A stretch of 33,820 bases of DNA from JANXLS01 sp038227045 (GTDB taxonomy: Bacteria > Planctomycetota > SZUA-567 > H5-PLA8). Where the stretch lies: the NCBI GenBank assembly GCA_038227045.1, contig JBBRQD010000059.1, positions 1-33,820 of the forward strand, read 5' to 3'. Positions within the stretch are counted from its first letter, which is position 1, and every line of letters starts with the position of its first letter. The notes under the pieces are model-generated. The model saw only the letters and a program-made list of their open reading frames with translations. It searched no databases and was not told where the DNA came from. Made by a program: the position numbers and the translations under genes. Below, one piece after another: positions 23,976-33,001 of the stretch.

Positions 23976-24091
23976 CCGTTTCTTCGCCGTTCCATTTCCG
24001 CCGTTGTTTCCCAAGCCATTGAGATTAAAACATACAAAAGCAATTATTCAGCGGCTCCCCCGCGCGCATGTAGACACGATAGGAAAGACAG

Positions 24092-25015
24092 ATGTCCGAA
24101 ACAGCCGAAAAACTTCCGCGTTTGAGCGTTCCCGCGCTCGACGAAATATTGGGCAAAGTATTCAAGGTTCTCGATGACGGTTTCATCCGCGTCGTCGATT
24201 ACATGGGTTCCGACGCCGCCATCGTCCAGGCCGCGCGCGTCTCCTACGGCGTGGGGACGAAAAAAGTCAACGAGGACCGCGGCTTGATCCGCTATCTCCT
24301 GCGCCACCGCCACACGACGCCGTTCGAAATGTGCGAGATCAAATTTCACGTGCGCGTGCCAATGGATTGCTGGCGTCAATGGATTCGCCACCGCACGGCG
24401 AACGTCAACGAATATTCTACGCGGTATTCCGTGGCCATCGACGCGGCTCAGCGCACCACGCCGGAGACTTGGCGCAAACAGGCCGCTGAAAATCGACAGG
24501 GCAGCGCTGGGTATTTCGATGCCGAAACCGGCACGGACTTGTCGCGCAAAGAAGCGGAACTGCAGAACTTGTCGCGCGCGCTTTACGACGAACGGCTCGC
24601 AAAAGGCGTCGCGCGCGAACAGGCGCGCAAAGATCTGCCGCTGTCAACGTACACAGAAGCGTATTGGAAATGCGATCTCCATAATCTGCTGCACTTCATC
24701 GGGCTGCGCATGGACAGCCACGCTCAGGAAGAGATTCGCGATTATGCGACGGTTCTCGGCGAGGAAATCGTGAAGCGCTGGTGTCCGTACACGTGGGAAG
24801 CGTTCATGGATTACCATTTCAACGCCGCGCATTTCTCGCGGCTCGAAATGGAAGTAATCACAGCAATCGCGTCCGGAAAACCTAACGAGGCCCTGGCGAA
24901 AGCCCAAGCGTTTGGCTGGCTCACACGAGATGAAAAAGGACTCAAGCGCAACCGTGAACGCGCCGAATTCGAGACGAAGCTTGATGAATTGGGAATGCTG
25001 GCACCTTGGAAGTGA
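24092..25015 (+). CDS. thyX: FAD-dependent thymidylate synthase ThyX
   Basis: A 307-aa flavin-dependent thymidylate synthase that makes dTMP from dUMP using methylene-tetrahydrofolate and reduced FAD. The diagnostic ThyX motif RHR-x7-S is at 99-109 (RHRTANVNEYS); an additional RHRHTTPFE segment (71-79) is typical. The later LPLSTYTEAYWKCDLHNLLHFIGLR segment holds the FAD/dUMP-binding Arg. The protein is longer than the roughly 220-250 aa of many ThyX enzymes, with an added C-terminal helical tail (about 265-307). AGGAAAGACAG precedes the ATG. The organism may therefore lack ThyA. The gene is flanked by inverted repeat copies B and C. Confidence 0.97.
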   Translation: MSETAEKLPRLSVPALDEILGKVFKVLDDGFIRVVDYMGSDAAIVQAARVSYGVGTKKVNEDRGLIRYLLRHRHTTPFEMCEIKFHVRVPMDCWRQWIRHRTANVNEYSTRYSVAIDAAQRTTPETWRKQAAENRQGSAGYFDAETGTDLSRKEAELQNLSRALYDERLAKGVAREQARKDLPLSTYTEAYWKCDLHNLLHFIGLRMDSHAQEEIRDYATVLGEEIVKRWCPYTWEAFMDYHFNAAHFSRLEMEVITAIASGKPNEALAKAQAFGWLTRDEKGLKRNRERAEFETKLDELGMLAPWK

Positions 25016-25030
25016 GGCCGTGAAAACGAC

Positions 25031-25122
25031 TTTTTAACCGCGAATAACGCGAATTTTCGCGAATTAACGCGGATGTTTTTTATACTTTCCATCCGCATCT
25101 ATGCGCGTTTATCCGCGATTGA
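25031..25122 (+). repeat. CGCGAATT-type intergenic repeat, copy C, with terminator potential
   Basis: Starts TTTTTAACCGCGAATAACGC, has a central self-complementary CGCGAATTTTCGCG and an outer CCGCG/CGCGG pairing, and ends in GATG with a T-run (to 25081), forming a terminator-like nested hairpin 16 nt after thyX. A related tail of CATCCGCA and TTTATCCGCG units continues to about 25122. The first part is the inverted homologue of copy B. Confidence 0.8.
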
Positions 25123-25179
25123 TTGAGGCTTGGAAAAACTAATCGTCGCAGAATGTTTTTGTCTGGAACAGAGCAAGGC

Positions 25180-26238
25180 ATGTCCTCCACCAACGTTACC
25201 CTTCACTCTCTCACATACGCGGAACATCAGGCGTTTTTCGCGGTTCATGGCTTGAATGCGCATCAGGCGCGGCTCGTTTTTCAGGCGTTGCACCGACGCG
25301 GGGCGCGCACGCTGGATGCGATGCCTGAGATCAGCGGCGCATGCAAACGTTTTCTTGAGACACGGCCGAGTCTGTCAACTCTGGCGCTCGACGGCGTGCA
25401 TCGTGCGAGCGATGGGACTCTGAAACTTCGGCTTCGCTTAGGCGACGGCACCGCGATTGAGGCGGTCGTGATTCCTTCGCCCAATCGCGTCACCGTCTGC
25501 GTGTCCAGCCAAGTGGGTTGCGCGGCGGATTGCGCGTTCTGTCATACGGCGACGATGGGTTTAATGCGCAATCTGGAGGCGTGGGAGATTGTGGAGCAGG
25601 TCCGTTTGGCGAACGAGGCGTGGGCGCGCGAACCCGAATCTTACGGCCGGCCGATCGCCAATCTCGTGTTCATGGGCATGGGCGAACCGCTGCACAACGA
25701 AGCGAACGTGGTTCAAGCGTGCCGCGTGCTGGGCGATGCGCTGGGCGCGGGATTTTCGCCGCGTCATCTGGTCGTCAGCACCGCCGGCGTCGGTCCGCGC
25801 ATCCGGCCGTTTTGGGAACTCGGCGTCGGTGCGCTCGCGGTCAGCCTGCACGCGACGACCGATGAAATTCGCAACCGGATCGTGCCGCTCAACCGGTTGT
25901 GCGGCGTCGCCGATTTGCGCAAGATTCTGTTCGACATTCCGTGGCGCCACCGCGAGACTGTCACCGTCGCATATCTGCTTCTCGAGGACATCAACGATTC
26001 TCGCGAAGACGCTCGCAGGCTTTCGGAGTGGATCGAAGGCATCCCGGCAAAAGTGAATCTGCTGGAATTCAATCCGTATCCCGGCAGCGCGTTCCGCCGC
26101 TCAAGCCCCGAACGGCTCGCGGCATTCCGCGCATCGCTCGCCGAGTTCGGAGTATTCAATACGCTGCGACGTTCGCGCGGTGAAGACGCCATGGCGGCGT
26201 GCGGGCAACTGGCTTCGGCGACGGTGGCAAATGAATAG
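25180..26238 (+). CDS. rlmN: 23S rRNA/tRNA adenine-C2 methyltransferase RlmN
   Basis: A 352-aa radical SAM methyltransferase. The iron-sulfur cluster motif is Cys114-x3-Cys118-x2-Cys121 (CAADCAFC), preceded by the RlmN-type VCVSSQVGC segment (Cys107). FMGMGEPLHN is the SAM-binding GGEP-equivalent, SLHATTDEIRNRIVPLNR is conserved, and Cys341 (AACGQLA) is the methyl-carrying cysteine. It methylates C2 of an adenine in 23S rRNA and some tRNAs. The ATG at 25180 is chosen as nearest to the start of homology; ATG 25153 and TTG 25123 are in-frame alternatives with no better ribosome binding site. Its last codons overlap the next gene. Confidence 0.95.
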   Translation: MSSTNVTLHSLTYAEHQAFFAVHGLNAHQARLVFQALHRRGARTLDAMPEISGACKRFLETRPSLSTLALDGVHRASDGTLKLRLRLGDGTAIEAVVIPSPNRVTVCVSSQVGCAADCAFCHTATMGLMRNLEAWEIVEQVRLANEAWAREPESYGRPIANLVFMGMGEPLHNEANVVQACRVLGDALGAGFSPRHLVVSTAGVGPRIRPFWELGVGALAVSLHATTDEIRNRIVPLNRLCGVADLRKILFDIPWRHRETVTVAYLLLEDINDSREDARRLSEWIEGIPAKVNLLEFNPYPGSAFRRSSPERLAAFRASLAEFGVFNTLRRSRGEDAMAACGQLASATVANE

Positions 26239-26980
26239 CGATTTGAACGACACCGACCGCGACATTTACGAATGGCAAATGTCGGTGCCGGATTTTGGCG
26301 AAGCCGGCCAGCGCGCGCTCAAAAATGCGTCGGTGCTGGTGTCGCGGTGCGGCGGTGTGGGAGGGGCGGTCGCGTACCAACTGGCGTGCGCGGGAGTCGG
26401 CAGATTGATCCTGGCTCATGCTGGCGATTTGCGCGCGAACGATTTGAACCGGCAGATTCTGATGACGCGCGATTGGATCGGCAAGCCGCGCGTCGAAAGC
26501 GCCGTGCGCCGACTGAAGGAACTGAATCCCGATCTGCGCGTCGACGCGTTCAATGAAAACGTCAGCGATGAGAATGCCGCGCGATTGATTGAGAACGCCG
26601 ATCTGATCGTCGATTGCGCGCCGCTTTTCAGCGAACGCTTTACCATGAACCGCGAGGCCGTGCGGCAGCGCAAGCCGCTGGTCGATTGCGCGATGTACGA
26701 ATTGGAAGCGCGCGTCACGTCCATTTGTCCTGGCAAAACACCCTGCCTGGCGTGTCTATATCCGGTCGATCCGCCCGAATGGAAACGCCAGTTTCCAGTT
26801 TTCGGCGCGGTCGCCGGAACGGTGGGCAGCATGGCCGCGATGGAGGCGATCAAGATTTTGGCGAATTTCGGCGAACCGCTTTTCGGGCGCATGGCGGTGT
26901 GCGACCTGCGCGACATGCGCTTTCAGACGTTCAACATCGCGCGCAACCCGGCATGCGCCGTTTGCGGCGGCATCGCGTGA
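26231..26980 (+). CDS. ThiF/MoeB/HesA-family E1-like adenylyltransferase
   Basis: A 249-aa E1-like protein. The ATP-binding Rossmann segment is VLVSRCGGVGGAVAYQLACAG (35-55), followed by DLRANDLNRQIL with the conserved Arg for ATP, an acidic strand NADLIVDCAPLF, and two CxxC pairs (CLAC and CAVC) for structural zinc. It should adenylate the C-terminus of a ubiquitin-like sulfur carrier (ThiS/MoaD type) for thiamine, molybdopterin or tRNA thiolation. No carrier or rhodanese gene is nearby. The ATG lies within the last eight nt of rlmN (ATGAATAG), so translation is coupled. The residue after the two Gly is Val, as in MoeB/ThiF. Confidence 0.92.
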   Translation: MNSDLNDTDRDIYEWQMSVPDFGEAGQRALKNASVLVSRCGGVGGAVAYQLACAGVGRLILAHAGDLRANDLNRQILMTRDWIGKPRVESAVRRLKELNPDLRVDAFNENVSDENAARLIENADLIVDCAPLFSERFTMNREAVRQRKPLVDCAMYELEARVTSICPGKTPCLACLYPVDPPEWKRQFPVFGAVAGTVGSMAAMEAIKILANFGEPLFGRMAVCDLRDMRFQTFNIARNPACAVCGGIA

Positions 26981-27048
26981 AGTCCGGCTCGTAATTGGAA
27001 TTCGGCGCGCGTTGAGGTACGATATCGAAAATCGATTAGGAAAACCGA

Positions 27049-28083
27049 ATGGAAGCTCCCGCAGTCGTTCCCGCGACATTAATAATTCCCGAGAAGCCGC
27101 GCGCCACGGCGTACGAAATTGCATCGTGGTTGATCGTCGCAAGTGGCCTCATCTTCATACTCTTTCACCACTTGCTCTCGGCGTTGCTCTCCGGCCTGTT
27201 TGTTTACGCGATGGTCCATCGCATTGCGGGGCGGTTGTCGTATTTGAAAATGGCGGGTCACAAGGCGAAATTGCTGGCGATGCTGATTCTCAGCCTTGCC
27301 GTGGTCGGCCTTTCGGCGGGCATCGTCATCGCGGTTATTTCAATGGTCCGCGGGCGCGTCGGCGACATGCCGGAAATGATGCATCGCATGTCTGAAGTCG
27401 TCGACCAGTTTCGCGATTGGTTTACCAGCAAAGGCATCGGCGGCTGGATTCCGGACGCGGAAACGCTTCACGCGCGCGCATTGACATGGTTGCATGAGCA
27501 TTCGGCGGGATTCAGCAGCACATCCGGAGCGATGCTGCTTCACGCAATCATCGGCATTGTCATTGGCGCGATGTTGTCGTTTCACATCACCCTTCCCGGC
27601 GGGCCGCTCTCCGCGGCGTTCTTCGAGCGGGTGCGGCGTTTCGCAAAGGCGTTCGAGCAGGTGTTCTTCGCCCAGGTCAAAATCTCGGCACTCAACACTT
27701 TATTCACTGCAATCTACCTGCTCGTCGTCCTTCCGATTTTCGGCGTGCATCTTCCATTCCGCAGCACGCTGGTGGGTGTGACATTCATCGCGGGTTTGAT
27801 ACCCGTGATTGGCAATCTGATTTCGAACGCCGTGATCGTGCTCATTTCACTGGGCCTCAGTGCCGGAGTCGCGGCGGGGTCGTTGATATTTCTCGTCGTG
27901 ATTCACAAGCTCGAATATTTTTTGAACGCCAAAATTGTCGGCGGCGAGATTCATGCGGCGGCATGGGAAATTCTGCTGGCGATGCTGTGCTTCGAATCCG
28001 CCTTCGGAATTCCAGGAGTCATCGTCGCGCCCATCGCTTACGCGTATTTCAAAGCGGAATTGAAGGACAAGCAGTTGATTTGA
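27049..28083 (+). CDS. AI-2E/PerM-family membrane protein
   Basis: A 344-aa polytopic membrane protein of the AI-2E transporter (PerM/TqsA) family. About seven hydrophobic segments are visible: a pair at 25-60, one at 75-100, then a soluble helical stretch (105-160), and further segments from 165 to the end. The family signature GLIPVIGNLISN (about 248-259) precedes a terminal run of membrane helices. Members transport small molecules or ions; the autoinducer-2 role holds only for some. AGGAAAACCGA precedes the ATG. It starts 68 nt after the E1-like gene and may share its transcript. Confidence 0.92.
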   Translation: MEAPAVVPATLIIPEKPRATAYEIASWLIVASGLIFILFHHLLSALLSGLFVYAMVHRIAGRLSYLKMAGHKAKLLAMLILSLAVVGLSAGIVIAVISMVRGRVGDMPEMMHRMSEVVDQFRDWFTSKGIGGWIPDAETLHARALTWLHEHSAGFSSTSGAMLLHAIIGIVIGAMLSFHITLPGGPLSAAFFERVRRFAKAFEQVFFAQVKISALNTLFTAIYLLVVLPIFGVHLPFRSTLVGVTFIAGLIPVIGNLISNAVIVLISLGLSAGVAAGSLIFLVVIHKLEYFLNAKIVGGEIHAAAWEILLAMLCFESAFGIPGVIVAPIAYAYFKAELKDKQLI

Positions 28084-28109
28084 ATTCGGCTCTGGAATGC
28101 CACAGGTGA

Positions 28110-31100
28110 CTAAAACTCCAAGCTCTCCGCTTCGGTTCCCTTTGGCTTGAAATAACTGTGCGGGATTCGCGCGGGTGCTTTTTCCGGAGCGAATATCTTG
28201 GTCCATTCCGGCCCGGGATCGAACGCCTCGGCGATTTCCGCCAGGCGCGGAGCGTCCTGCGGACCGACCGCGCGCTCGTAGATTGCGCCGTCTGGACCGC
28301 TCATGTATGCGACGCGCCCGGTGATTCCCGGCTTAACCGGCCATACCAGCAACGCGCTGCCGCCGCTCAATACGCCCTTAATTTGCCACTCTTTTTTGCC
28401 GCCTTCCGCGCGCGCGCTCTGGCGGGTCAGGGTGATGAGTTTGTATCCCGTCAGTTTAATCGCCCCATCCGGTTCGACGTTCGCCGCAAATTCCTTTCCG
28501 GCGGCTCCCCATGCCTCGAGAACTGCCGGCGCGAAATAATGAACGTTTTCTTCCGTAAAATGTTCTTCGAAAAAGCGGCCCTGTTTTTCATGGTACTCCG
28601 CGACGATTGCGTACACGCTGGTTTCATTGAAAATAAGCGCGGCGAGCGGTTCGTCTTCCACACCCATTTTGACCAGTACGCGCGCCACGTTTGTTTGAAT
28701 TTCCTTGCTCGGATTGTTCAGCAGCGCTTTCAATTCCGGCACGACGGGCCTGGCCTTCGGGCCCATCTGAATCAGCGCGCGGTGCGACACGGTTCGGACG
28801 GTCTCATAACTGTCTTTCATGCCTGCCATCAGCAGCGGCAGAGACGCATCGGGATTGAATGGCGCGTTGTCGTAGAGCCAGACCATGGCGGTGAGGCGCA
28901 CGCTATAGCTGGCGTCTTTCATGGCCTGCGCAGCCAACGGCATCGATTCCGGCGCGCCGTTTACCTTGCCCGGAAGCAGGGAGACCGCGACCGAGCGAAT
29001 CGCCGGATTTTCATGCTTTAATTCTTTGCCCACAAATGCCCGGATCTCGCCGTCCGCCGTCGCGGGGCACACTTGCATTTCATGAATCGCGCGCGCCGCG
29101 ATCTCCGCGTTGGGATGTTCGGCGAGCGGTGCCAGCGCGGCGAACATGTTCGCGCCCATTTTCGCCAGAGTCTTCACACATTCGTGGAACACGAGATCGT
29201 CGTCGCGCGTGAGCAACTCGCGGACCTTCCGTTCGGCAGGCCGCCCCTCTTCCTTAAGAGTCCCGATTAATTGAACCGCGTGAAGGCTCACGTCCTGGCG
29301 CTTGTCCGCCGCCGCATCCGCCAAAAGTGCGACGTACGGTGCGAGTTTCAGCGTCGCCAGCACCGTGTAGGAACTGGTGCGCAACTTGAGATTGTCCGAC
29401 GTGAGCGCCTTGATCAATGCCGGCGCGGCCTCCGAGCCGATCGCCGTCAGCACCAGATTGGCGACGCTGGCTGCGGCCGGCGTGCCGCGTTCGAGCATTT
29501 GAACTAATTTTGGAATCGCAGCGCGCGCTTCCGGTCCGAGCGCTTCCAGTGCCGCGCAGGCAATCCCTTGCGCCGGCTTTTCGGGATCGTCGATGGCTTC
29601 AACAAGCACCGGCACGCTCTCTGCGCAATATCCGGCGGCTTTAAGCATGGCACCCGCTTTTTTGCGCACGGAAGACCGCCTGTTCGCCGCCTCATTCAGA
29701 AGAATTGGAAGCACCGGCACGAGCACGCGGCTCTGTCCATTCAATTCGTAATATCCGAGAGTCAAGACCCCGCGCGCAATTAAATCCGGCGAACAGGTGG
29801 CGAAATTTTTGATGACTGGCTCCAGCCCTGCATCGCCAGGTTTTCCGAGCGCCCACAATGCCGCCAGCGCTTCGTCGGCGCTGGCGCTTTTAATTTTCTG
29901 CAGCAGCGCGGGCGTGCAGGCATCGAGCGCTTTTTGCAATTCTTCGAGCGTTTTCGGGACTGCTTTGGCCGCGCGCCGTTCCATTTCATACGCGCGAATT
30001 TCCCCAATGGCCAGAAGAGTTCCGACCGAAGCGGCGTGATTTTCGTCGAGCGTTTGCAACAAGAACGGGATGCATTCCGGAGCGAGTTGCACGAACGCGC
30101 GCGCGGCGGCGTCGCGGGCGTCGGGTATGCCGGATTCCATTTCGGCGGCCAATTGAAGCATTCCGGCGCGTCCAAATGGCTTCAACGCGCCACCGACATA
30201 AATGGGCGCCGCATTGCGCAAGGCGTCCGCAAGCGGCGGAACGCGCAGATCTTCGCCGCCGAGCTTTCGCAGTGCCGCTGCGGCTTCCGCATGCGCGAGC
30301 TTTTCTTCGGACGACAACATGCCGAACAACACCGGGACCGCCGTTTCGCGCATCGTTCCAATGGCGCCCAGCGCGTAAGCGCATCGCGACCAGACCGCGC
30401 CGCGATCCTTCGGGCCATAGAGGCGTCCGGCCGTATCCAGAATCGCCGGCACACTCTCGGCCGCTCCCGGGCCGATGCGCGCAAGGCAGTCCATCAGCGC
30501 GCACACGATGCCGGGATCCTGCTCCGAGCGCAACACCTCGACGATAATCGGAACCGATTTGGCTCCCGTCTGACTCATCGCGATCGCAGCAGTTCGCCGA
30601 AGATTCTCGTCGGGCTTCCTGATCTCGGCAATCAGCGCCGGCGCGGCCAGCGGCCCGAGCTTGGCCAGCGCAAGCGTGGCCGCGTTTTGAATTTTCACAA
30701 TCTTGGAATTCGCAGCTCGAATGAGTTCCGGGATCGCGGGGGCGGAGACCGGAGCCATGCGGTCAAGCACGAACAAGGCCGCTTCCACTTTGTCTGGATT
30801 GTTGTCCGCCACGGCAGCGATCGCTTTTTCGAGCGCCGGAACGCCAATATTCCCCAGCGCCGTCGCCGCCGAGCTGCGGATGGCCGGATCGGTCGAGCCA
30901 AGCAACGCCATCAGCGGATCAATGGCATTTTCGCCGAGCTTGCCCAGAGTCCTGGCCGCTTCCGCACGATAAGGAACGAAGCGTATCAGGCATACGATCA
31001 GATCGGGAATCGCCTCCGATGCACCCGGTCCGATCGCCGCCAGCACTTGCATCGCCCAATCGCGCGTGTACACGTCCTCGCTTTTCAACGCCTCGCGCAA

Positions 31101-32471
31101 GGAGGGCAGAGCCGGACGCGCGTCGGCACCCAGGGCCAGGACGGCCTTCGCCAATTCGGCTTTTAGCGACGCATTCGGATGGCGCAGACGAGCCTCGGCC
31201 AGTGTTGCAACCGCGCACGGTTCCGCGCGCATCGCACTCAGTGTCTTGACGGCGAGAAGCGCGACAGTGTAATTCGGGTCGTTGAGCAGTGGCGCCAGCG
31301 GAGCGGCGAGTTTCTGGGTATTGGCTCCGCACGTTGATAACGCTTCGAGTATCGAAAGCCGCACCGCGAGATCGGGATGATTCAAAAGGGACAGAAGCGG
31401 TTCTGGATGCTCTTTGAACCGCGGAGCAAGACGCGACAGCACCCGCGCGGCCTCGCGTTGCAGCGGAATGTCGTCCTTGCCGCTAAGAATGGCCAGCGGC
31501 AGATCGGCGGCGTGATCGTTCAACTTTTCAAAAGCGTCCAGCGCTTTCGGCCGACATTCGTTCCCCTCTTTCATCATGCGGAGCATGGCCGCGGAGGCTT
31601 CGATGGGAGCCGCCCCCAAGTCCACCAAAGCCATTGCCGCATAATTCTGAATATCGACTTCTTTGTCGCCCAGCGCTTCAACGAGTTCGGGGATTGCGGG
31701 CCGCGCGCTCTCACCCAGCTTGCCGAGCATTGAAATGGCTTCGCGGCGAATATAGCGGTCCTTCTCCTCTTTTATGACAAGTTGAAGCGCCGCCACGGCT
31801 CGCAATCCGAATTTTCGCAGCGCATTTTCAGCCAGCTTTTTAGTACGGCTTTCCCGCGCCAAAGCCAGAGCGTACAGCCGTGCAGCCTCCGGAACGGGTT
31901 CGCCCAAAGAGGCCAGAGCGAGCGCTGCATTGATCGCGGTCTCCGAATTGGGATCCTTAAGCATCTCAAGAAGTGCCGACCGATGCGCCTCCGCGGCGGG
32001 TCCGAACTTTCCGAGCGCCTGCGCGGCTATTCCTCGAATGTTGCCGTTGGCGTCTTGTAACAAGAAAGCCAATCCGCAAAAGGCCGCGTCGGATGGCACG
32101 CCAATTTCACCGATCGCCGTTGCCGCATTCGCGCGAACGGTTTCGTCCTTATCATTGAGCAGTGGAATCAGAACTGCAGCGGCGTCGCAGGCGCTCGGGC
32201 CAATCTCAGCCAGCGCGCGTGCCGCGCCCGAACGCACATCGGCGTTCTTGTCGCTCAACGCGATGACAAGCGACTGCACGAGTGGCTTGATACCGCCGGC
32301 ATATTGCTGAAGATATTTAATAGAAGCCAGGCGCGCGGCATCGGCGGCGCTGCGCAACCCATTTCCCTGGGTCGCAAGTTCCACGGTCGGATCCGCTGAT
32401 GAGGCGGAGTGGGCGGGTGGAGCAAAAAAAACGAGAGCCGAAAGGCCGGCTACAAGAAGAAGACGTTTCAT
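28110..32471 (-). CDS. Giant secreted HEAT-repeat protein with DUF2950-like C-terminus
   Basis: A 1453-aa protein with a signal peptide (LLLVAGLSALVFFAPPAHSA). From about residue 30 to 1270 it is a near-continuous array of roughly 35-residue HEAT/PBS-lyase-type repeats built on the pattern (A/V)xxALGxIGxxAxxAxPxLxxLLxDxxxxVRxxAAxAL. After these, about 1280-1440, a different domain contains GYKLITLTRQ, LVWPVKPGITGRVAYMSGPDGAIYERAVG, which resembles the end of DUF2950 proteins. The repeat solenoid suggests a scaffold or binding protein outside the cytoplasm. No enzyme motif was seen. It is convergent with the AI-2E-family gene. No clear ribosome binding site precedes the ATG. Confidence 0.9.
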   Translation of the reverse strand: MKRLLLVAGLSALVFFAPPAHSASSADPTVELATQGNGLRSAADAARLASIKYLQQYAGGIKPLVQSLVIALSDKNADVRSGAARALAEIGPSACDAAAVLIPLLNDKDETVRANAATAIGEIGVPSDAAFCGLAFLLQDANGNIRGIAAQALGKFGPAAEAHRSALLEMLKDPNSETAINAALALASLGEPVPEAARLYALALARESRTKKLAENALRKFGLRAVAALQLVIKEEKDRYIRREAISMLGKLGESARPAIPELVEALGDKEVDIQNYAAMALVDLGAAPIEASAAMLRMMKEGNECRPKALDAFEKLNDHAADLPLAILSGKDDIPLQREAARVLSRLAPRFKEHPEPLLSLLNHPDLAVRLSILEALSTCGANTQKLAAPLAPLLNDPNYTVALLAVKTLSAMRAEPCAVATLAEARLRHPNASLKAELAKAVLALGADARPALPSLREALKSEDVYTRDWAMQVLAAIGPGASEAIPDLIVCLIRFVPYRAEAARTLGKLGENAIDPLMALLGSTDPAIRSSAATALGNIGVPALEKAIAAVADNNPDKVEAALFVLDRMAPVSAPAIPELIRAANSKIVKIQNAATLALAKLGPLAAPALIAEIRKPDENLRRTAAIAMSQTGAKSVPIIVEVLRSEQDPGIVCALMDCLARIGPGAAESVPAILDTAGRLYGPKDRGAVWSRCAYALGAIGTMRETAVPVLFGMLSSEEKLAHAEAAAALRKLGGEDLRVPPLADALRNAAPIYVGGALKPFGRAGMLQLAAEMESGIPDARDAAARAFVQLAPECIPFLLQTLDENHAASVGTLLAIGEIRAYEMERRAAKAVPKTLEELQKALDACTPALLQKIKSASADEALAALWALGKPGDAGLEPVIKNFATCSPDLIARGVLTLGYYELNGQSRVLVPVLPILLNEAANRRSSVRKKAGAMLKAAGYCAESVPVLVEAIDDPEKPAQGIACAALEALGPEARAAIPKLVQMLERGTPAAASVANLVLTAIGSEAAPALIKALTSDNLKLRTSSYTVLATLKLAPYVALLADAAADKRQDVSLHAVQLIGTLKEEGRPAERKVRELLTRDDDLVFHECVKTLAKMGANMFAALAPLAEHPNAEIAARAIHEMQVCPATADGEIRAFVGKELKHENPAIRSVAVSLLPGKVNGAPESMPLAAQAMKDASYSVRLTAMVWLYDNAPFNPDASLPLLMAGMKDSYETVRTVSHRALIQMGPKARPVVPELKALLNNPSKEIQTNVARVLVKMGVEDEPLAALIFNETSVYAIVAEYHEKQGRFFEEHFTEENVHYFAPAVLEAWGAAGKEFAANVEPDGAIKLTGYKLITLTRQSARAEGGKKEWQIKGVLSGGSALLVWPVKPGITGRVAYMSGPDGAIYERAVGPQDAPRLAEIAEAFDPGPEWTKIFAPEKAPARIPHSYFKPKGTEAESLEF

Positions 32472-32588
32472 TTGGGACTATACACCGATAAAATTGCACA
32501 AGGTGACCGATGAACGCGCTTGCAATTATTTTTTTTCGTCGCATAATTGCGCTCAGTTGTGCGGGCACATCGACGCACACTTTCCCTT

Positions 32589-32660
32589 GCCAACTTAGCT
32601 CAGTGGTAGAGCAGCGCTTTCGTAAAGCGCAGGTCCTGGGTTCAAGTCCCAGAGTTGGCT
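32589..32660 (+). tRNA. tRNA-Thr (anticodon CGT)
   Basis: A complete 72-nt cloverleaf: acceptor GCCAACT/AGTTGGC, D arm GCTC/GAGC, anticodon stem GCGCT/AGCGC around the loop TTCGTAA with anticodon CGT, a 5-nt variable loop, and T arm CTGGG/CCCAG with TTCAAGT loop. The discriminator base is T and CCA is not encoded. All stems pair perfectly. It reads ACG codons. The sequence past its 3' end has different character, consistent with an integration site. Confidence 0.97.
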
Positions 32661-33001
32661 TTCCTTCTCAGCCCAATTTTTCCTATAAAAAACATCGAAT
32701 TTTCAAGATCGCAAGCAACTGCTTTTCAATTTGTAGGCGATTCGTCAAAAAGCGCACTGTAGGCAATTCTGTAGGCGATTGGGGACCGGTTCTGCCGCCA
32801 GCCAAATGAGGCTCCTGCGCTGTAAACCTGTTTACAGAACGATCATCCCCGCCCAATTCGACAGTCGCCCGTCTCGCCAGCCCCGACAGCAGGCGAACGG
32901 GCCGTCCGGAGGTCGAACGGAGCAAGAGGGTGGCGGTCTGGTTGTCGCGGAGCGACTCGGACGCGGAAGAGGCTGTGGCAACCGACTATCGGCTTTCTTG
33001 C
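32661..33001. other. Gene-free stretch after tRNA-Thr with repeated TGTAGGC motifs
   Basis: No supported gene on either strand. TGTAGGC(A/G)A occurs three times in direct orientation (32732-32740, 32758-32766, 32770-32778) and once inverted (32998-33006), the last overlapping the stop codon of the minus-strand membrane protein. The motifs bracket a roughly 220-nt GC-rich segment. This could be the scar of an integration event or a small non-autonomous element next to the tRNA. No integrase is visible in the window. Confidence 0.55.
32820..32837. promoter_or_regulatory. 18-bp perfect palindrome, operator-like
   Basis: CTGTAAACCTGTTTACAG: two perfect 8-bp arms around a 2-nt centre. Its size and symmetry suit a dimeric repressor. 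It is not directly upstream of a recognised gene, so the regulated promoter is unclear; a recombinase-binding site is an alternative. Confidence 0.5.

Noticed and set aside
29934..31166. 410-aa plus-strand open frame inside the HEAT-repeat gene
   Set aside because: Arg-rich antisense shadow of the periodic HEAT repeats, with no own signals.
32683..32925. 80-aa minus-strand frame between the tRNA and the island genes
   Set aside because: It contains the TGTAGGC repeats and the palindrome, has no family motif and no ribosome binding site; non-coding is more likely.
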